Source of the DNA: JAYWIG01 sp043789035
GTDB taxonomy: Bacteria > Pseudomonadota > Gammaproteobacteria > Burkholderiales > Burkholderiaceae_E
Assembly: GCA_043789035.1 (NCBI GenBank)
Contig: JAYWIG010000302.1
Span: 1 to 7,541 of the forward strand
Length of the DNA: 7,541 nt
Direction: 5' to 3'
The position numbers and the translations under genes are program-made. Shown here piece after piece: positions 1-5,824 of the stretch (within the stretch, counting starts at the first letter, position 1; every line of letters starts with the position of its first letter). The notes beneath the pieces were generated by a model. That model ran no database searches, had not been told where the DNA came from, and was given only the letters and a program-made list of their open reading frames with translations.

Positions 1-2
1 GA

Positions 3-35
3 CAAGGTCTTAGGGCTTCTCGCCCCAAGACCTTG
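3..35. repeat. Long hairpin at the window edge
   Basis: Positions 3-15 pair with 23-35 to give a 13-position stem with a single A/C mismatch (12 against 26). The loop is about seven bases. There is no clear T-run on either side, so it is not a textbook intrinsic terminator. It lies about 30 bases upstream of the truncated binding-protein gene and may be a rearrangement boundary, a mobile-element end or an intergenic terminator. The pairing is seen directly; the role is unknown. Confidence 0.7.
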
Positions 36-63
36 CAATAGATCAAAACTGGGGAAATTTCAT

Positions 64-849
64 TTGCCACTTCTGGGGATTATTCATCTGGCGGTGACAG
101 ACGCAGGCGCTCCGGGCGCAGCCGCAGGCATCACCATGATTGCCGAAGCGCGCTATCCGGGCACATTTAAGGTGTTCGGCTTGCAGGGCGGAGGCATCAA
201 AGTCAATCGCATCAATGATGGCCTGATCGTCAAGAACGGCTCGCCGATCAAAAGTTTCAAGGATCTACGCGGCAAGTCGCTCGGTCATCTGCCTGGCATC
301 CAATGGCGAACCATTTCGCGCTTCATGCTTCGCGCCAACGGCCTTGACCCAGACAAAGACGTGCGCCTGCAGGAAATGGCCGTCGGCCTCCAAGTGCAAG
401 CTGTGGTCGCCGGCAATGTCGATGCCACACTTTCGCTAGAACCTGTAGGCTCTATCGCCATCGCTTCCGGCGAGGCCACACGCGCCATGACCAATCCCTG
501 CGCATCCGTGATTGCCGATCCCTTCTACTCTGGCGTATCGGTACTCACCACCAAATTCATCAAGGAGCGGCCAAAAGTAGCACGCAAGCTTGTGACCGTG
601 CTTGACGAGGCTACGCGCATCGCCAATACCGAGTTCAATCGAGTGCGCCCATATTTCGCCAAATACACCGCCATCAAAGGCGACGATGTCCGCGTCATCG
701 CCCAGCCCTATCTGCGAGCATGGAATGAGTTGAACGACACCGATATCAGCTCCTATCAAGCCTTGGTGGATGTTTTTCAAAAGGAAGGCGTGCTCAAGGA
801 GCGAATGGATGTCAGAAGCGTGCTACTCAAAGCATCCGATTTAAGTTGA
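64..849 (+). CDS. NMT1/THI5-like ABC transporter substrate-binding protein, 5'-truncated
   Basis: This looks like a periplasmic substrate-binding protein of the NMT1/SsuA/THI5-like class, which captures small organic or sulfur/nitrogen compounds for an ABC importer. The pattern 'I-K-S-F-K-D-L-R-G-K-S-L-G' (residues 62-74) followed by 'LRANGLDPDKDVRL' is typical of the first-lobe to second-lobe transition in this family. The C-terminal helical half looks complete. About 261 residues are present against the usual 310-340. The signal peptide and the first beta-alpha unit are missing, because the protein begins near the segment 'AVTDAGAP'. The start given is a TTG with a GGGGA-type ribosome site just upstream. 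The frame is also open back to base 1, so the true start could lie outside the window. No permease or ATPase gene is visible. It stops 19 bases before the hydratase operon and may be co-transcribed with it. Without a signal peptide it may be non-functional. Confidence 0.8.
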   Translation: MPLLGIIHLAVTDAGAPGAAAGITMIAEARYPGTFKVFGLQGGGIKVNRINDGLIVKNGSPIKSFKDLRGKSLGHLPGIQWRTISRFMLRANGLDPDKDVRLQEMAVGLQVQAVVAGNVDATLSLEPVGSIAIASGEATRAMTNPCASVIADPFYSGVSVLTTKFIKERPKVARKLVTVLDEATRIANTEFNRVRPYFAKYTAIKGDDVRVIAQPYLRAWNELNDTDISSYQALVDVFQKEGVLKERMDVRSVLLKASDLS

Positions 850-868
850 TAGAAAGGTAAGAATTTTT

Positions 869-1192
869 ATGAGTGGATATCACGATATCGGAGGCCATGT
901 GGCTGGCCCAATTCCCAAAACCGAATTGCCCTTTCAGCATTGGGAAAAGCAATCAGAAGCCATCCGTAACTTGCTGGGCGATGGTGCGCGTCGCTTGGTT
1001 TCTCTCGAAGAGATTCGCCTGGGTTTTGAAAGTTTCGGGCTGGACAAATACGAAGCCTTTTCTTTTTACAGGCGAAGGCTTGAAGCAATGATCGACACGC
1101 TTGAAAAGAAAGGCCTAATCACCCGTGCCGAGTTCGAGGCCGAGCTCGGCCAAGTACAGCGTCATTGGGCGCCAGCGTGCCGAGATGACTGA
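869..1192 (+). CDS. Cobalt-type nitrile hydratase / thiocyanate hydrolase family, beta-subunit N-terminal half
   Basis: This 107-residue protein resembles the N-terminal, helical half of the nitrile hydratase beta subunit, encoded here as a separate polypeptide. Evidence is the near-N-terminal 'HDIGG' (residues 5-9), matching the HD(L/V)GG that opens nitrile hydratase beta and also occurs in ScnB of thiocyanate hydrolase. Further support is the later pattern with Trp25, a Tyr at 61 and 'YRRRLEAMIDTLEKKGLIT' (67-85), equivalent to the family's Y-x-x-W-L-x-A-L-E-x-L-L helix. Fused beta subunits are about 220 residues, so this is half length. ScnB of Thiobacillus thioparus has an N-terminal extension that is absent here. 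The ATG has a GAAAGG-like site 11 bases upstream, and the end overlaps the next gene by 8 bases. It is less likely to be the P14K/P15K-type activator, which is also beta-like, because HDIGG marks the structural subunit. The substrate is not determined. Confidence 0.8.
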   Translation: MSGYHDIGGHVAGPIPKTELPFQHWEKQSEAIRNLLGDGARRLVSLEEIRLGFESFGLDKYEAFSFYRRRLEAMIDTLEKKGLITRAEFEAELGQVQRHWAPACRDD

Positions 1193-1514
1193 AGCTGTCA
1201 CGGGTCTTGCGCCTGTTGCATCAGCGTTTGCGGTAGGTGATCGTGTGACTGTGGTCAACCTGCGCAAGCCGGGCCATGTTCGCACGCCAGATTACATCTT
1301 GGGCCACACCGGCGAGGTCGTGCAGTATTGCGGCAGCTTCCTTAATCCTGAAGACCTCTCGGTCGGCCGTACAGGCGGCCCGGTCGTCCCCCTTTATCGT
1401 GTGCAATTTCGCATGGCCCAGCTCTGGGCAGACCCTCAGCATCATCCCGAAGACACACTTTGCATTGAAATTTACGGCCACTGGCTCAAAGCGGCTGAGA
1501 AGGCATCCACATGA
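1185..1514 (+). CDS. Cobalt-type nitrile hydratase / thiocyanate hydrolase family, beta-subunit C-terminal (SH3-like) half
   Basis: This 109-residue protein corresponds to the C-terminal SH3-like barrel of nitrile hydratase beta, or ScnA of thiocyanate hydrolase. It shows 'FAVGDRVTVVN' (15-25), then 'GHVRTPDY' (30-37), which matches the GHxRxPxY signature of nitrile hydratase beta; its Arg is expected to contact the oxidised cysteines of the metal site. A 'QLW' (79-81) and a C-terminal 'LCIEIYGHWLKAA' strand complete the domain. I chose the ATG at 1185 over a longer upstream reading because the extra 20 residues lie wholly inside the preceding gene and show no family similarity. With this start the gene overlaps its neighbour by 8 bases (ATGACTGA), which suits translational coupling. 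Its stop overlaps the next start as ATGA. The GHxRxPxY motif is more nitrile-hydratase-like than my recollection of ScnA. Confidence 0.8.
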   Translation: MTEAVTGLAPVASAFAVGDRVTVVNLRKPGHVRTPDYILGHTGEVVQYCGSFLNPEDLSVGRTGGPVVPLYRVQFRMAQLWADPQHHPEDTLCIEIYGHWLKAAEKAST

Positions 1515-2203
1515 ACAATAAGCCACATATTCACGATAACGATCATGCCCGCGATCACGGCCATGGTCACACGCACGCGACCCACCAACACGAAGGCGAT
1601 TCCTTGGTGATTGAAGACGATGCCGGTAACCTGTCGGCTCAGCAAATGGTCGATGCGCTGCAAGCGCTGCTCATTCGCAAAGGGTTGCTGTCGGCTGGCG
1701 AAGTACCACAGGCTATTCAAGCTCTGGAGGCACCAGGTACACATCTGGGCTCTCGCATCGTCGCACGCGCTTGGGTTGATCCAAGCTTCAAGGCACGGTT
1801 GCTTGTCAATGGTAAAGATGGCGCTGCCGAACTTGGCATCAAAGTAGGCGAAGCACAGCTCATCGTCGTCGCAAATACGCCTGAGACGCATAACGTGGTG
1901 GTGTGCACCCTGTGCTCCTGCTACCCGCGCTCTGTTCTTGGGCAGCCCCCCTCTTGGTATATCAGCAAAGCCTACCGGGCTCGCACAGTACGCGAACCAG
2001 GACGAGTGCTGCAGGAGTTTGGCTTGCAGCTACCCACCACCACCTCGATCTGCGTTCACGACAGTACGGCTGACATGCGATTCTTGGTGATCCCGATGCG
2101 CCCGCCCAACACCAACCATCTTGATGAATTGGCACTCAGCGAACTCGTCACTCGCGACAGCATGATTGGCGTAGCCCAAGCGCAGTATTCGGAGAACATA
2201 TGA
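1511..2203 (+). CDS. Cobalt-type nitrile hydratase alpha / thiocyanate hydrolase gamma subunit (catalytic)
   Basis: This is the catalytic subunit of a nitrile hydratase family enzyme, which hydrates nitriles to amides or, in thiocyanate hydrolase, converts SCN- to COS and ammonia. The metal centre 'VCTLCSC' is at residues 131-137, with ligands Cys132, Cys135, Ser136 and Cys137; CTLCSC rather than CSLCSC indicates the cobalt type. It is followed by 'YPRSVLGQPPSWY' and 'VREPGRVLQEFGLQLP', standard for the family. In classical nitrile hydratases the residue after YP is usually Trp; here it is Arg, as I recall for ScnC of Thiobacillus thioparus. The first 27 residues are His-rich (nine His, as HxH and HGHGH runs), which also resembles ScnC. 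At 230 residues it is of normal length. It overlaps its neighbours on both sides by ATGA, and a GAGAAGG site lies 8 bases before the start. No separate activator gene is visible. The family and metal type are secure; the substrate (thiocyanate or an organic nitrile) is open. Confidence 0.9.
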   Translation: MNNKPHIHDNDHARDHGHGHTHATHQHEGDSLVIEDDAGNLSAQQMVDALQALLIRKGLLSAGEVPQAIQALEAPGTHLGSRIVARAWVDPSFKARLLVNGKDGAAELGIKVGEAQLIVVANTPETHNVVVCTLCSCYPRSVLGQPPSWYISKAYRARTVREPGRVLQEFGLQLPTTTSICVHDSTADMRFLVIPMRPPNTNHLDELALSELVTRDSMIGVAQAQYSENI

Positions 2204-2832
2204 AGCTAACTTATCGCATCTTATTGCTCATCAGCGGCATCCTAATGATGCCGGCGGCGCAAGCCCATCATCCGATCGGGGGCGCTGTACCGTCCACGGG
2301 ATGGGAAGGTCTTCTGTCGGGGCTGGCGCACCCGATTATCGCGATTGATCATCTATTGTTCCTGCTTGCTATTGCCACTTTGCTTGGGCTGTCCCGTGCA
2401 CCGATACATAAAAGTGCTCTGGCCCTCCTTGCCTTCATTTTGGCAAGTTTGATCGGCACAGCCCTTCGCGGGTCCGATTTAACCGTGCCAGGCCTAGAAC
2501 TATGGATCGGCGCAAGCTTGTTGGGTGCGGCCTTCTGCCTTTGGCAACGCCGCGTGCCGTCGGTCATGCCTGCTTTGCTGACGCTCGCGACGGCCGGTCT
2601 CATGCATGGCCAAGCCTATGGTGAAGCAGTGATCGGTGCCGAGACTACACCCATGGTTTGGTATCTCGCTGGCTTGTTGGTGGCGCAGGGCATGCCACTG
2701 CTAGCAGGCTTGTGCTTTGTCCGGCGCATCGCAGCTCAGCATCCACAGCGTTTGCAAACTCTGGCCAAGCTGCTCAGCAGCGCGGCTGCTTCGGCGGGAA
2801 TTTGGGTGGTGGGTTTGCAGTTGCTGGCCTGA
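2200..2832 (+). CDS. HupE/UreJ family metal permease, likely supplying cobalt
   Basis: This 210-residue inner-membrane protein has a signal peptide ending near 'AQA' (residues 20-22), followed by an exposed 'HHPIGG'. The family signature 'HP-x4-DHLLF' lies at 44-54, and a second conserved block 'HGQAYGE' lies at 136-142. About six to seven hydrophobic segments follow. HupE/UreJ proteins are nickel or cobalt permeases usually found with hydrogenase or urease genes. Neither is present here; the gene overlaps the end of the catalytic hydratase subunit by ATGA with a GGAG site 7 bases upstream. By analogy with NhlF, the unrelated cobalt transporter of Rhodococcus nitrile hydratase operons, I infer that it imports cobalt for the CTLCSC centre. 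The gene appears complete and is the last of the operon; an IS remnant begins only a few bases after its stop. Confidence 0.85.
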   Translation: MKLTYRILLLISGILMMPAAQAHHPIGGAVPSTGWEGLLSGLAHPIIAIDHLLFLLAIATLLGLSRAPIHKSALALLAFILASLIGTALRGSDLTVPGLELWIGASLLGAAFCLWQRRVPSVMPALLTLATAGLMHGQAYGEAVIGAETTPMVWYLAGLLVAQGMPLLAGLCFVRRIAAQHPQRLQTLAKLLSSAAASAGIWVVGLQLLA

Positions 2833-2838
2833 CTATGG

Positions 2839-2987
2839 GCGCCGCAACGCGGGCAAGTGTTTCTACAAGTGACCCCAAGCGAAGGCCCCCGCAAAGTGAT
2901 GTGTGGGAAAACGCGACTGTGAGCGAATGGGCAGTGGGTGCGACCTATCCAGACGCTGCTGATTAAGACCAGTTGCAGTATTGGTAA
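2839..2987 (+). pseudogene. IS91-family transposase, C-terminal fragment (copy 1)
   Basis: Reading frame 3 from about 2875 gives 'RRPPQSDVWENATVSEW', then 'ATYPDAAD', a premature TAA at 2964-2966 where copy 2 has CAA, then 'DQLQYW' and the natural stop at 2985-2987. This matches the copy 2 tail residue for residue in most positions, and fits the C-terminal tail that follows the 'ARGPP' motif in IS91-type transposases. The zinc-binding and EIKKILAHVG parts are deleted. It is dead by deletion and by the nonsense change, with no start codon of its own. Confidence 0.75.
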
Positions 2988-3072
2988 GGGCTAGTGAATA
3001 CCGAAAATAGTGCACCAGATTCAAACGCTGAGGTGTACTGGCGAGATGTTGCCTGACCGAGTTCACGACGCG

Positions 3073-3113
3073 GATAACGATGCAGATAACGGTGCAGATA
3101 ACGGTGCAGATAT
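3073..3113. repeat. 12-base tandem repeat, about 3.4 units
   Basis: Units 'gataacgatgca', 'gataacggtgca' and 'gataacggtgca' start at 3073, 3085 and 3097, followed by a partial 'gatat' at 3109. The second and third units are identical, and the first differs by one base. The tract lies inside the part of IS remnant copy 1 that is missing from copy 2. The unit is 12 bases with no spacers, so it is a simple tandem repeat rather than an array of another kind. In IS91-type elements, repeats near the 3' end can be part of the replication-origin end, but nothing here proves that. Confidence 0.85.
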
Positions 3114-3124
3114 GGCCAGCTTTC

Positions 3125-3154
3125 AAAAGGGAGTTGCCAATTTTGGCACCTTTT
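3125..3154. other. Hairpin with T-rich right arm downstream of IS remnant copy 1 transposase
   Basis: TGCCAA (3135-3140) pairs with TTGGCA (3143-3148) across a 2-base gap, and the outer AAAAGG (3125-3130) pairs with CCTTTT (3149-3154) past a 4-base bulge. It could act as a weak terminator between the rightward hydratase operon and the leftward oxygenase, or be part of the IS91-type terminal structure. Only the base pairing is seen. There is no long T-run after the stem. Confidence 0.4.
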
Positions 3155-3260
3155 CCAGCGCAAATGGTATTGTGAATTGACGCAAAGACAGTCAAATTCA
3201 GGCGTGAAAACTATTCGATACTTTGGCTTGTGTGGTTGGTGACCAGTATGTCTATGCCCC

Positions 3261-4304
3261 TTAATCAGACCGGGCAATTGGAATCACCTTGCCCCGAAAC
3301 ACTTCGCGTTCCCCGTGCGCGAGGAGCAAAGCACTAAGTCGTTGGCGCATGATGATTCCGGGCCGATCACTGAGCATATTCTGCTCTGCCATTCGCGCCA
3401 ACTCAACCGGTGCATCGGCATCGACCGATTCAAGAATGTTCTCGTCTTCGGTGACCACGCGAAGATCCCATTCATTCAACACTGCTGCCGGACAGTCGGC
3501 CTCACTGTCATTGCGGTACACCCACTGAATGAGTTGAATATGATCATCATCGATCGGCGTTGCGCAGGTAATGATGAGATGTTCCAGGCCGTTCGGATAG
3601 CTCAGACCAAGTCTTCTTGAAAACGGCAGGTGCCACTGATTTCGGAATTTGCGTTCGGTGATCGGCGCAGTTGTACCTGTAATTTGGTGCGACTCTGGCG
3701 GATTGTTGATCGTCAGGTGCGTCTCGGCTTCAAAACCGTAGTCAGTTTCCGAAAGACTGAAGAAATTGGGCTTCTTGCTGCCAAACTGACCAAACGTGCC
3801 GCGATGGACAAAGGCAAAGTGAGCGGCATCGAACGAGTTTTCCATCAAGCGCAAAGCGCCGGCCCGCCATGGTGTATCGAACTGTTGCACACGCCGATAG
3901 CACTGGTCGCCGTCTTCAGGAATTTCAAAAATGGGCTTGAGCGGATCAGCCAACGCAACCCACACATAGCCATACCTTTCCTGGGCCTGAAACGCACGAA
4001 CGCGAGCCCCAGCAGGAATGTGACCGCCGTCGGCCTGAGGGATTCGCACGCAGGTACCAAAGCGGTCGTACTCCCATCCGTGATAACCACAGGCGATATG
4101 CTCGCCCTGTACACAGCCTTTGGATAACTTGGCCGTGCGGTGGCAGCAGCGATTCTCCAGAGCCGCAGGCAAGCCGCTTGCCGTTTTCCACACCACAAGC
4201 GATTCGCCCAACAACACAAAAGGTTTGGGCCCATCGTCAAGCTTCGCAATCGGCATAACCGGATACCAGAAGCGGCGCAGTACTGGCTGTTTGGTGACCA
4301 ACAT
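3261..4304 (-). CDS. Rieske non-haem iron aromatic-ring-hydroxylating oxygenase, alpha subunit
   Basis: This 347-residue protein is a Rieske-type mononuclear-iron oxygenase of the vanillate/phthalate/pheophorbide-oxygenase-like class, which hydroxylates or O-/N-demethylates its substrate using O2 and electrons from a reductase. The N-terminal Rieske domain has Cys53-x-His55 and Cys72-x2-His75 (16 residues between the pairs) followed by 'GWEYD', ligating the 2Fe-2S cluster. The catalytic domain has Asp159-x2-His162-x4-His167 inside 'ENSFDAAHFAFVH'. The third iron ligand is probably Asp287 in 'TEDENILES'. All expected ligands are present and the length is normal, so it should be active. No reductase or ferredoxin gene is in the window. 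It begins 9 bases after the stop of the upstream binding-protein gene with an AAGGGG-like site, indicating an operon, so its substrate may be what that protein binds. The substrate cannot be named. Confidence 0.88.
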   Translation of the reverse strand: MLVTKQPVLRRFWYPVMPIAKLDDGPKPFVLLGESLVVWKTASGLPAALENRCCHRTAKLSKGCVQGEHIACGYHGWEYDRFGTCVRIPQADGGHIPAGARVRAFQAQERYGYVWVALADPLKPIFEIPEDGDQCYRRVQQFDTPWRAGALRLMENSFDAAHFAFVHRGTFGQFGSKKPNFFSLSETDYGFEAETHLTINNPPESHQITGTTAPITERKFRNQWHLPFSRRLGLSYPNGLEHLIITCATPIDDDHIQLIQWVYRNDSEADCPAAVLNEWDLRVVTEDENILESVDADAPVELARMAEQNMLSDRPGIIMRQRLSALLLAHGEREVFRGKVIPIARSD

Positions 4305-4313
4305 GGGAGCCCC

Positions 4314-5297
4314 TTACGGCAAGATCTTGAGGTCTTTGACGAACTGAGTCGTGAAGGCCTTCTTCCAGTCGGTGTCAGCCTTGAGCAGGCCAGACTTGAC
4401 CATGAAATCGTAGGTCAGCTTCCAGCGCGTCTCGGTCATGATCCCGGCACCCAAGGTGGCTGCATCGCCACCATCGAAGACCTTGAGTTCCTTCATCCGC
4501 CTGATGGCAAAGGCAATCTGTTCATCTTCCATGCGCGGATTTTCTTTCTTGATCAACTCGTTGCCAGCAGCAGGATCAGAAAGGTACGACTTCCACCCTT
4601 CGATCGATGCCCGCACGAACCTGGCGACCAGATCGGGCTTGTCAGTCATCAACTTCGGGGTGGTCACAATCGTCGTGCCGTAAGGCGGATAGCCATCATC
4701 AGCGAAGAGGTAGAAGTTGGCCTTGGTCCCCTGTTTCATCGCCTGAAAGGGCTCTGATGAGGGATAGGCTTGTTGCGCCAAGGTCTTGTCGACAAAGAAA
4801 GGTTGCAGATTGAAGGTGTAGGGCCGTGTTTGTTCGTCAGCGTAGCCATACTTGGCCTTAAGCCATGGCCACCAGGTACTGCGCCCTGAAGTCGCCACAA
4901 GAATGGTCCGATCTTTGAGCCCGCCCAAGCTTTTGACGTCATCATGAGTCAACATACCTTGAAGATCTTTTTGAAAGGAAGTGCCGACCGTAATAGCCGG
5001 AAATCCCTTCTCAACCGCACCGAGCACTGCCAGGTCATAGCTCATGATGAAGTCGGCCTGACCAGCCAACATCTGTTGCATGTTGTTGATCTGAGGACCA
5101 CCCATCTTGATCGTGACCTCAAGGCCATACTTCTTGTAGATGCCTTTGGCCACCGCTTGATAGAAACCTCCGTGCTCAGCCTGGGCATACCACGATGTCA
5201 TGAATGTCACCTTGTCCTGCGCAACGGAGGCAAGGGGCATAAAGGCCAGCAACACTACGGATACTTTTAGCAAACAAATTTTGACGGTCGGGTTCAT
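4314..5297 (-). CDS. NMT1/THI5-like periplasmic ABC transporter substrate-binding protein
   Basis: This 327-residue exported binding protein belongs to the NMT1/THI5-like family (relatives bind pyrimidine precursors, sulfonates, nitrate or aromatic acids). It has a basic start, a hydrophobic stretch at about 8-20 and a likely cleavage after 'ASVA' near residue 26. The family block 'TSWYAQAEHGGFYQAVAKG' (34-52) is close to the W-x-x-x-x-EHGGFYxA pattern of THI5-like proteins; it is followed by 'YKKYGLEV' and 'QMLAGQADF'. The protein is full length. An AGGAG site ends 6 bases before the ATG, which fixes the start. It is transcribed with the Rieske oxygenase. No permease or ATPase gene is visible, so it either borrows an importer elsewhere or lost its partners during transfer. 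It is clearly a different protein from the truncated binding protein at the left end of the window. Confidence 0.87.
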   Translation of the reverse strand: MNPTVKICLLKVSVVLLAFMPLASVAQDKVTFMTSWYAQAEHGGFYQAVAKGIYKKYGLEVTIKMGGPQINNMQQMLAGQADFIMSYDLAVLGAVEKGFPAITVGTSFQKDLQGMLTHDDVKSLGGLKDRTILVATSGRSTWWPWLKAKYGYADEQTRPYTFNLQPFFVDKTLAQQAYPSSEPFQAMKQGTKANFYLFADDGYPPYGTTIVTTPKLMTDKPDLVARFVRASIEGWKSYLSDPAAGNELIKKENPRMEDEQIAFAIRRMKELKVFDGGDAATLGAGIMTETRWKLTYDFMVKSGLLKADTDWKKAFTTQFVKDLKILP

Positions 5298-5319
5298 TGA
5301 CTGCTCCTATTCAACGGTG

Positions 5320-5341
5320 GAATTCGAACAGACGAATTCGA
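5320..5341. promoter_or_regulatory. Repeated GAATTCGA boxes upstream of the binding-protein gene
   Basis: An 8-base GAATTCGA occurs at 5320-5327 and again at 5334-5341, a 14-base period. Read as an inverted repeat it also gives GAATTCG / CGAATTC arms (5320-5326 and 5333-5339) around six bases. It lies 23-44 bases upstream of the minus-strand ATG, where an operator would fit. No regulator gene is present and the sites are short, so this is only a candidate. Confidence 0.25.
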
Positions 5342-5384
5342 GCAAGATTCAGGCCAAGTCTTTGGACCTGTTACGGCACCGAAG

Positions 5385-5800
5385 TTGTGCGCCGTTCAAA
5401 GTGCGGATTCAGTCGGTCGCCGAACGCACCGCAACGCGGGCAGGTGACGCCTGAGAGATTATTGTGTTTGTGGTGCCGGCCAGCGAGATCAAGAAGATTC
5501 TGGCGCATGTGGGGTTGACTCGGCCACACCTAAAGCTCACCCAGCGCGAGGGCCGCCACAAAGTGACTTTTGGGATAGCGCGACTGCTAGCGAATGGGGC
5601 GTAGATCCCACTTATCCAGACGCTGCTGATCAAGATCAGTCGCTGCATTGGTAAGCGTTAGAGAGTGGCGAAATTAAGGCCCTAAAAAAATAGTGCACTA
5701 AAAATCAAGCGCTGAAGTGTGCGGGATAGATGTTGCCCGATCAAGCTCACGACCCAGATATAGCCATTCGATACTTTGGCTTCGGTGGTTGGATTTCTTA
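5385..5800 (+). mobile_element. IS91-family element remnant, copy 2 (3' end)
   Basis: This stretch carries the degraded 3' part of an IS91-type transposase gene and about 145 bases of downstream sequence. It is a diverged repeat of 2839-3245, and identity ends shortly after the shared block at 5766-5782. The left edge is uncertain: recognisable homology to copy 1 begins at 5426, but transposase-like coding appears to extend a little further left. The right edge lies near 5800, where the stump of the HEPN gene begins. No terminal repeats or target-site duplication are visible, as expected for rolling-circle IS91-type elements. Confidence 0.75.
5415..5654 (+). pseudogene. IS91-family transposase, C-terminal fragment (copy 2)
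   Basis: Pieces of one protein are spread over frames. 'FVVPASEIKKILAHVG' (about 5466-5513) is the segment found after the C-terminal zinc-ribbon of IS91-type transposases. After a one-base frameshift near 5510 the reading continues as 'ATPKAHPARGPPQSDF', 'WDSATASEWGVDPTYP' and 'DAADQDQSLHW' to a TAA at 5652-5654. Upstream, 'gcaacgcggg' probably descends from a CPQCG zinc motif, and a further frame change and stop lie at about 5450. The ARGPP motif and the acidic tail ending in a Trp are characteristic of the family. Only about the last 80 residues of a protein of roughly 400 remain. Confidence 0.8.
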
Positions 5801-5824
5801 TCCGTCCTTAAGCCTTGCGAATAG

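Larger units (their letters stand above)
2839..3245 (+). mobile_element. IS91-family element remnant, copy 1 (3' end)
   Basis: This stretch contains no intact gene. It aligns with 5426-5800, sharing the transposase C-terminal coding sequence, the downstream stretch with 'atagtgca' and 'gcgctgaRgtgt'-like blocks, and the 17-base block at 3213-3229, which is identical to 5766-5782. Relative to copy 2 it has lost about 85 bases within the transposase part (near 2858-2872). It also carries about 140 extra bases (about 3070-3210) that include a 12-base tandem repeat and a hairpin. The left edge is set where similarity starts, within ten bases of the permease stop. The right edge is approximate, just before the oxygenase stop codon at 3261. 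Confidence 0.75.

Noticed and set aside
436..780. Open frame on the minus strand inside the truncated binding-protein gene
   Set aside because: It is antisense to a well-supported family protein and its translation resembles no known domain.
1472..1891. 139-residue minus-strand open frame across the catalytic hydratase gene
   Set aside because: The opposite strand encodes the CTLCSC subunit with clear motifs; this is a shadow caused by codon bias.
1511..2203. Iron-type nitrile hydratase
   Set aside because: The metal motif is CTLCSC; the iron type normally has CSLCSC.
2200..2832. Part of a hydrogenase or urease operon
   Set aside because: No hydrogenase or urease gene is present; the gene is coupled to the hydratase.
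3073..3113. Possible CRISPR-like or iteron array
   Set aside because: Units are 12 bases, contiguous and without spacers, only about 3.4 of them, and no replication gene is nearby.
3630..4127. 165-residue plus-strand open frame over the Rieske oxygenase
   Set aside because: The minus strand carries all Rieske and iron ligands at correct spacing; the plus frame has no recognisable features.
4140..4757. 205-residue plus-strand open frame spanning two minus-strand genes
   Set aside because: It crosses the junction of the binding-protein and oxygenase genes in antisense and shows no domain.
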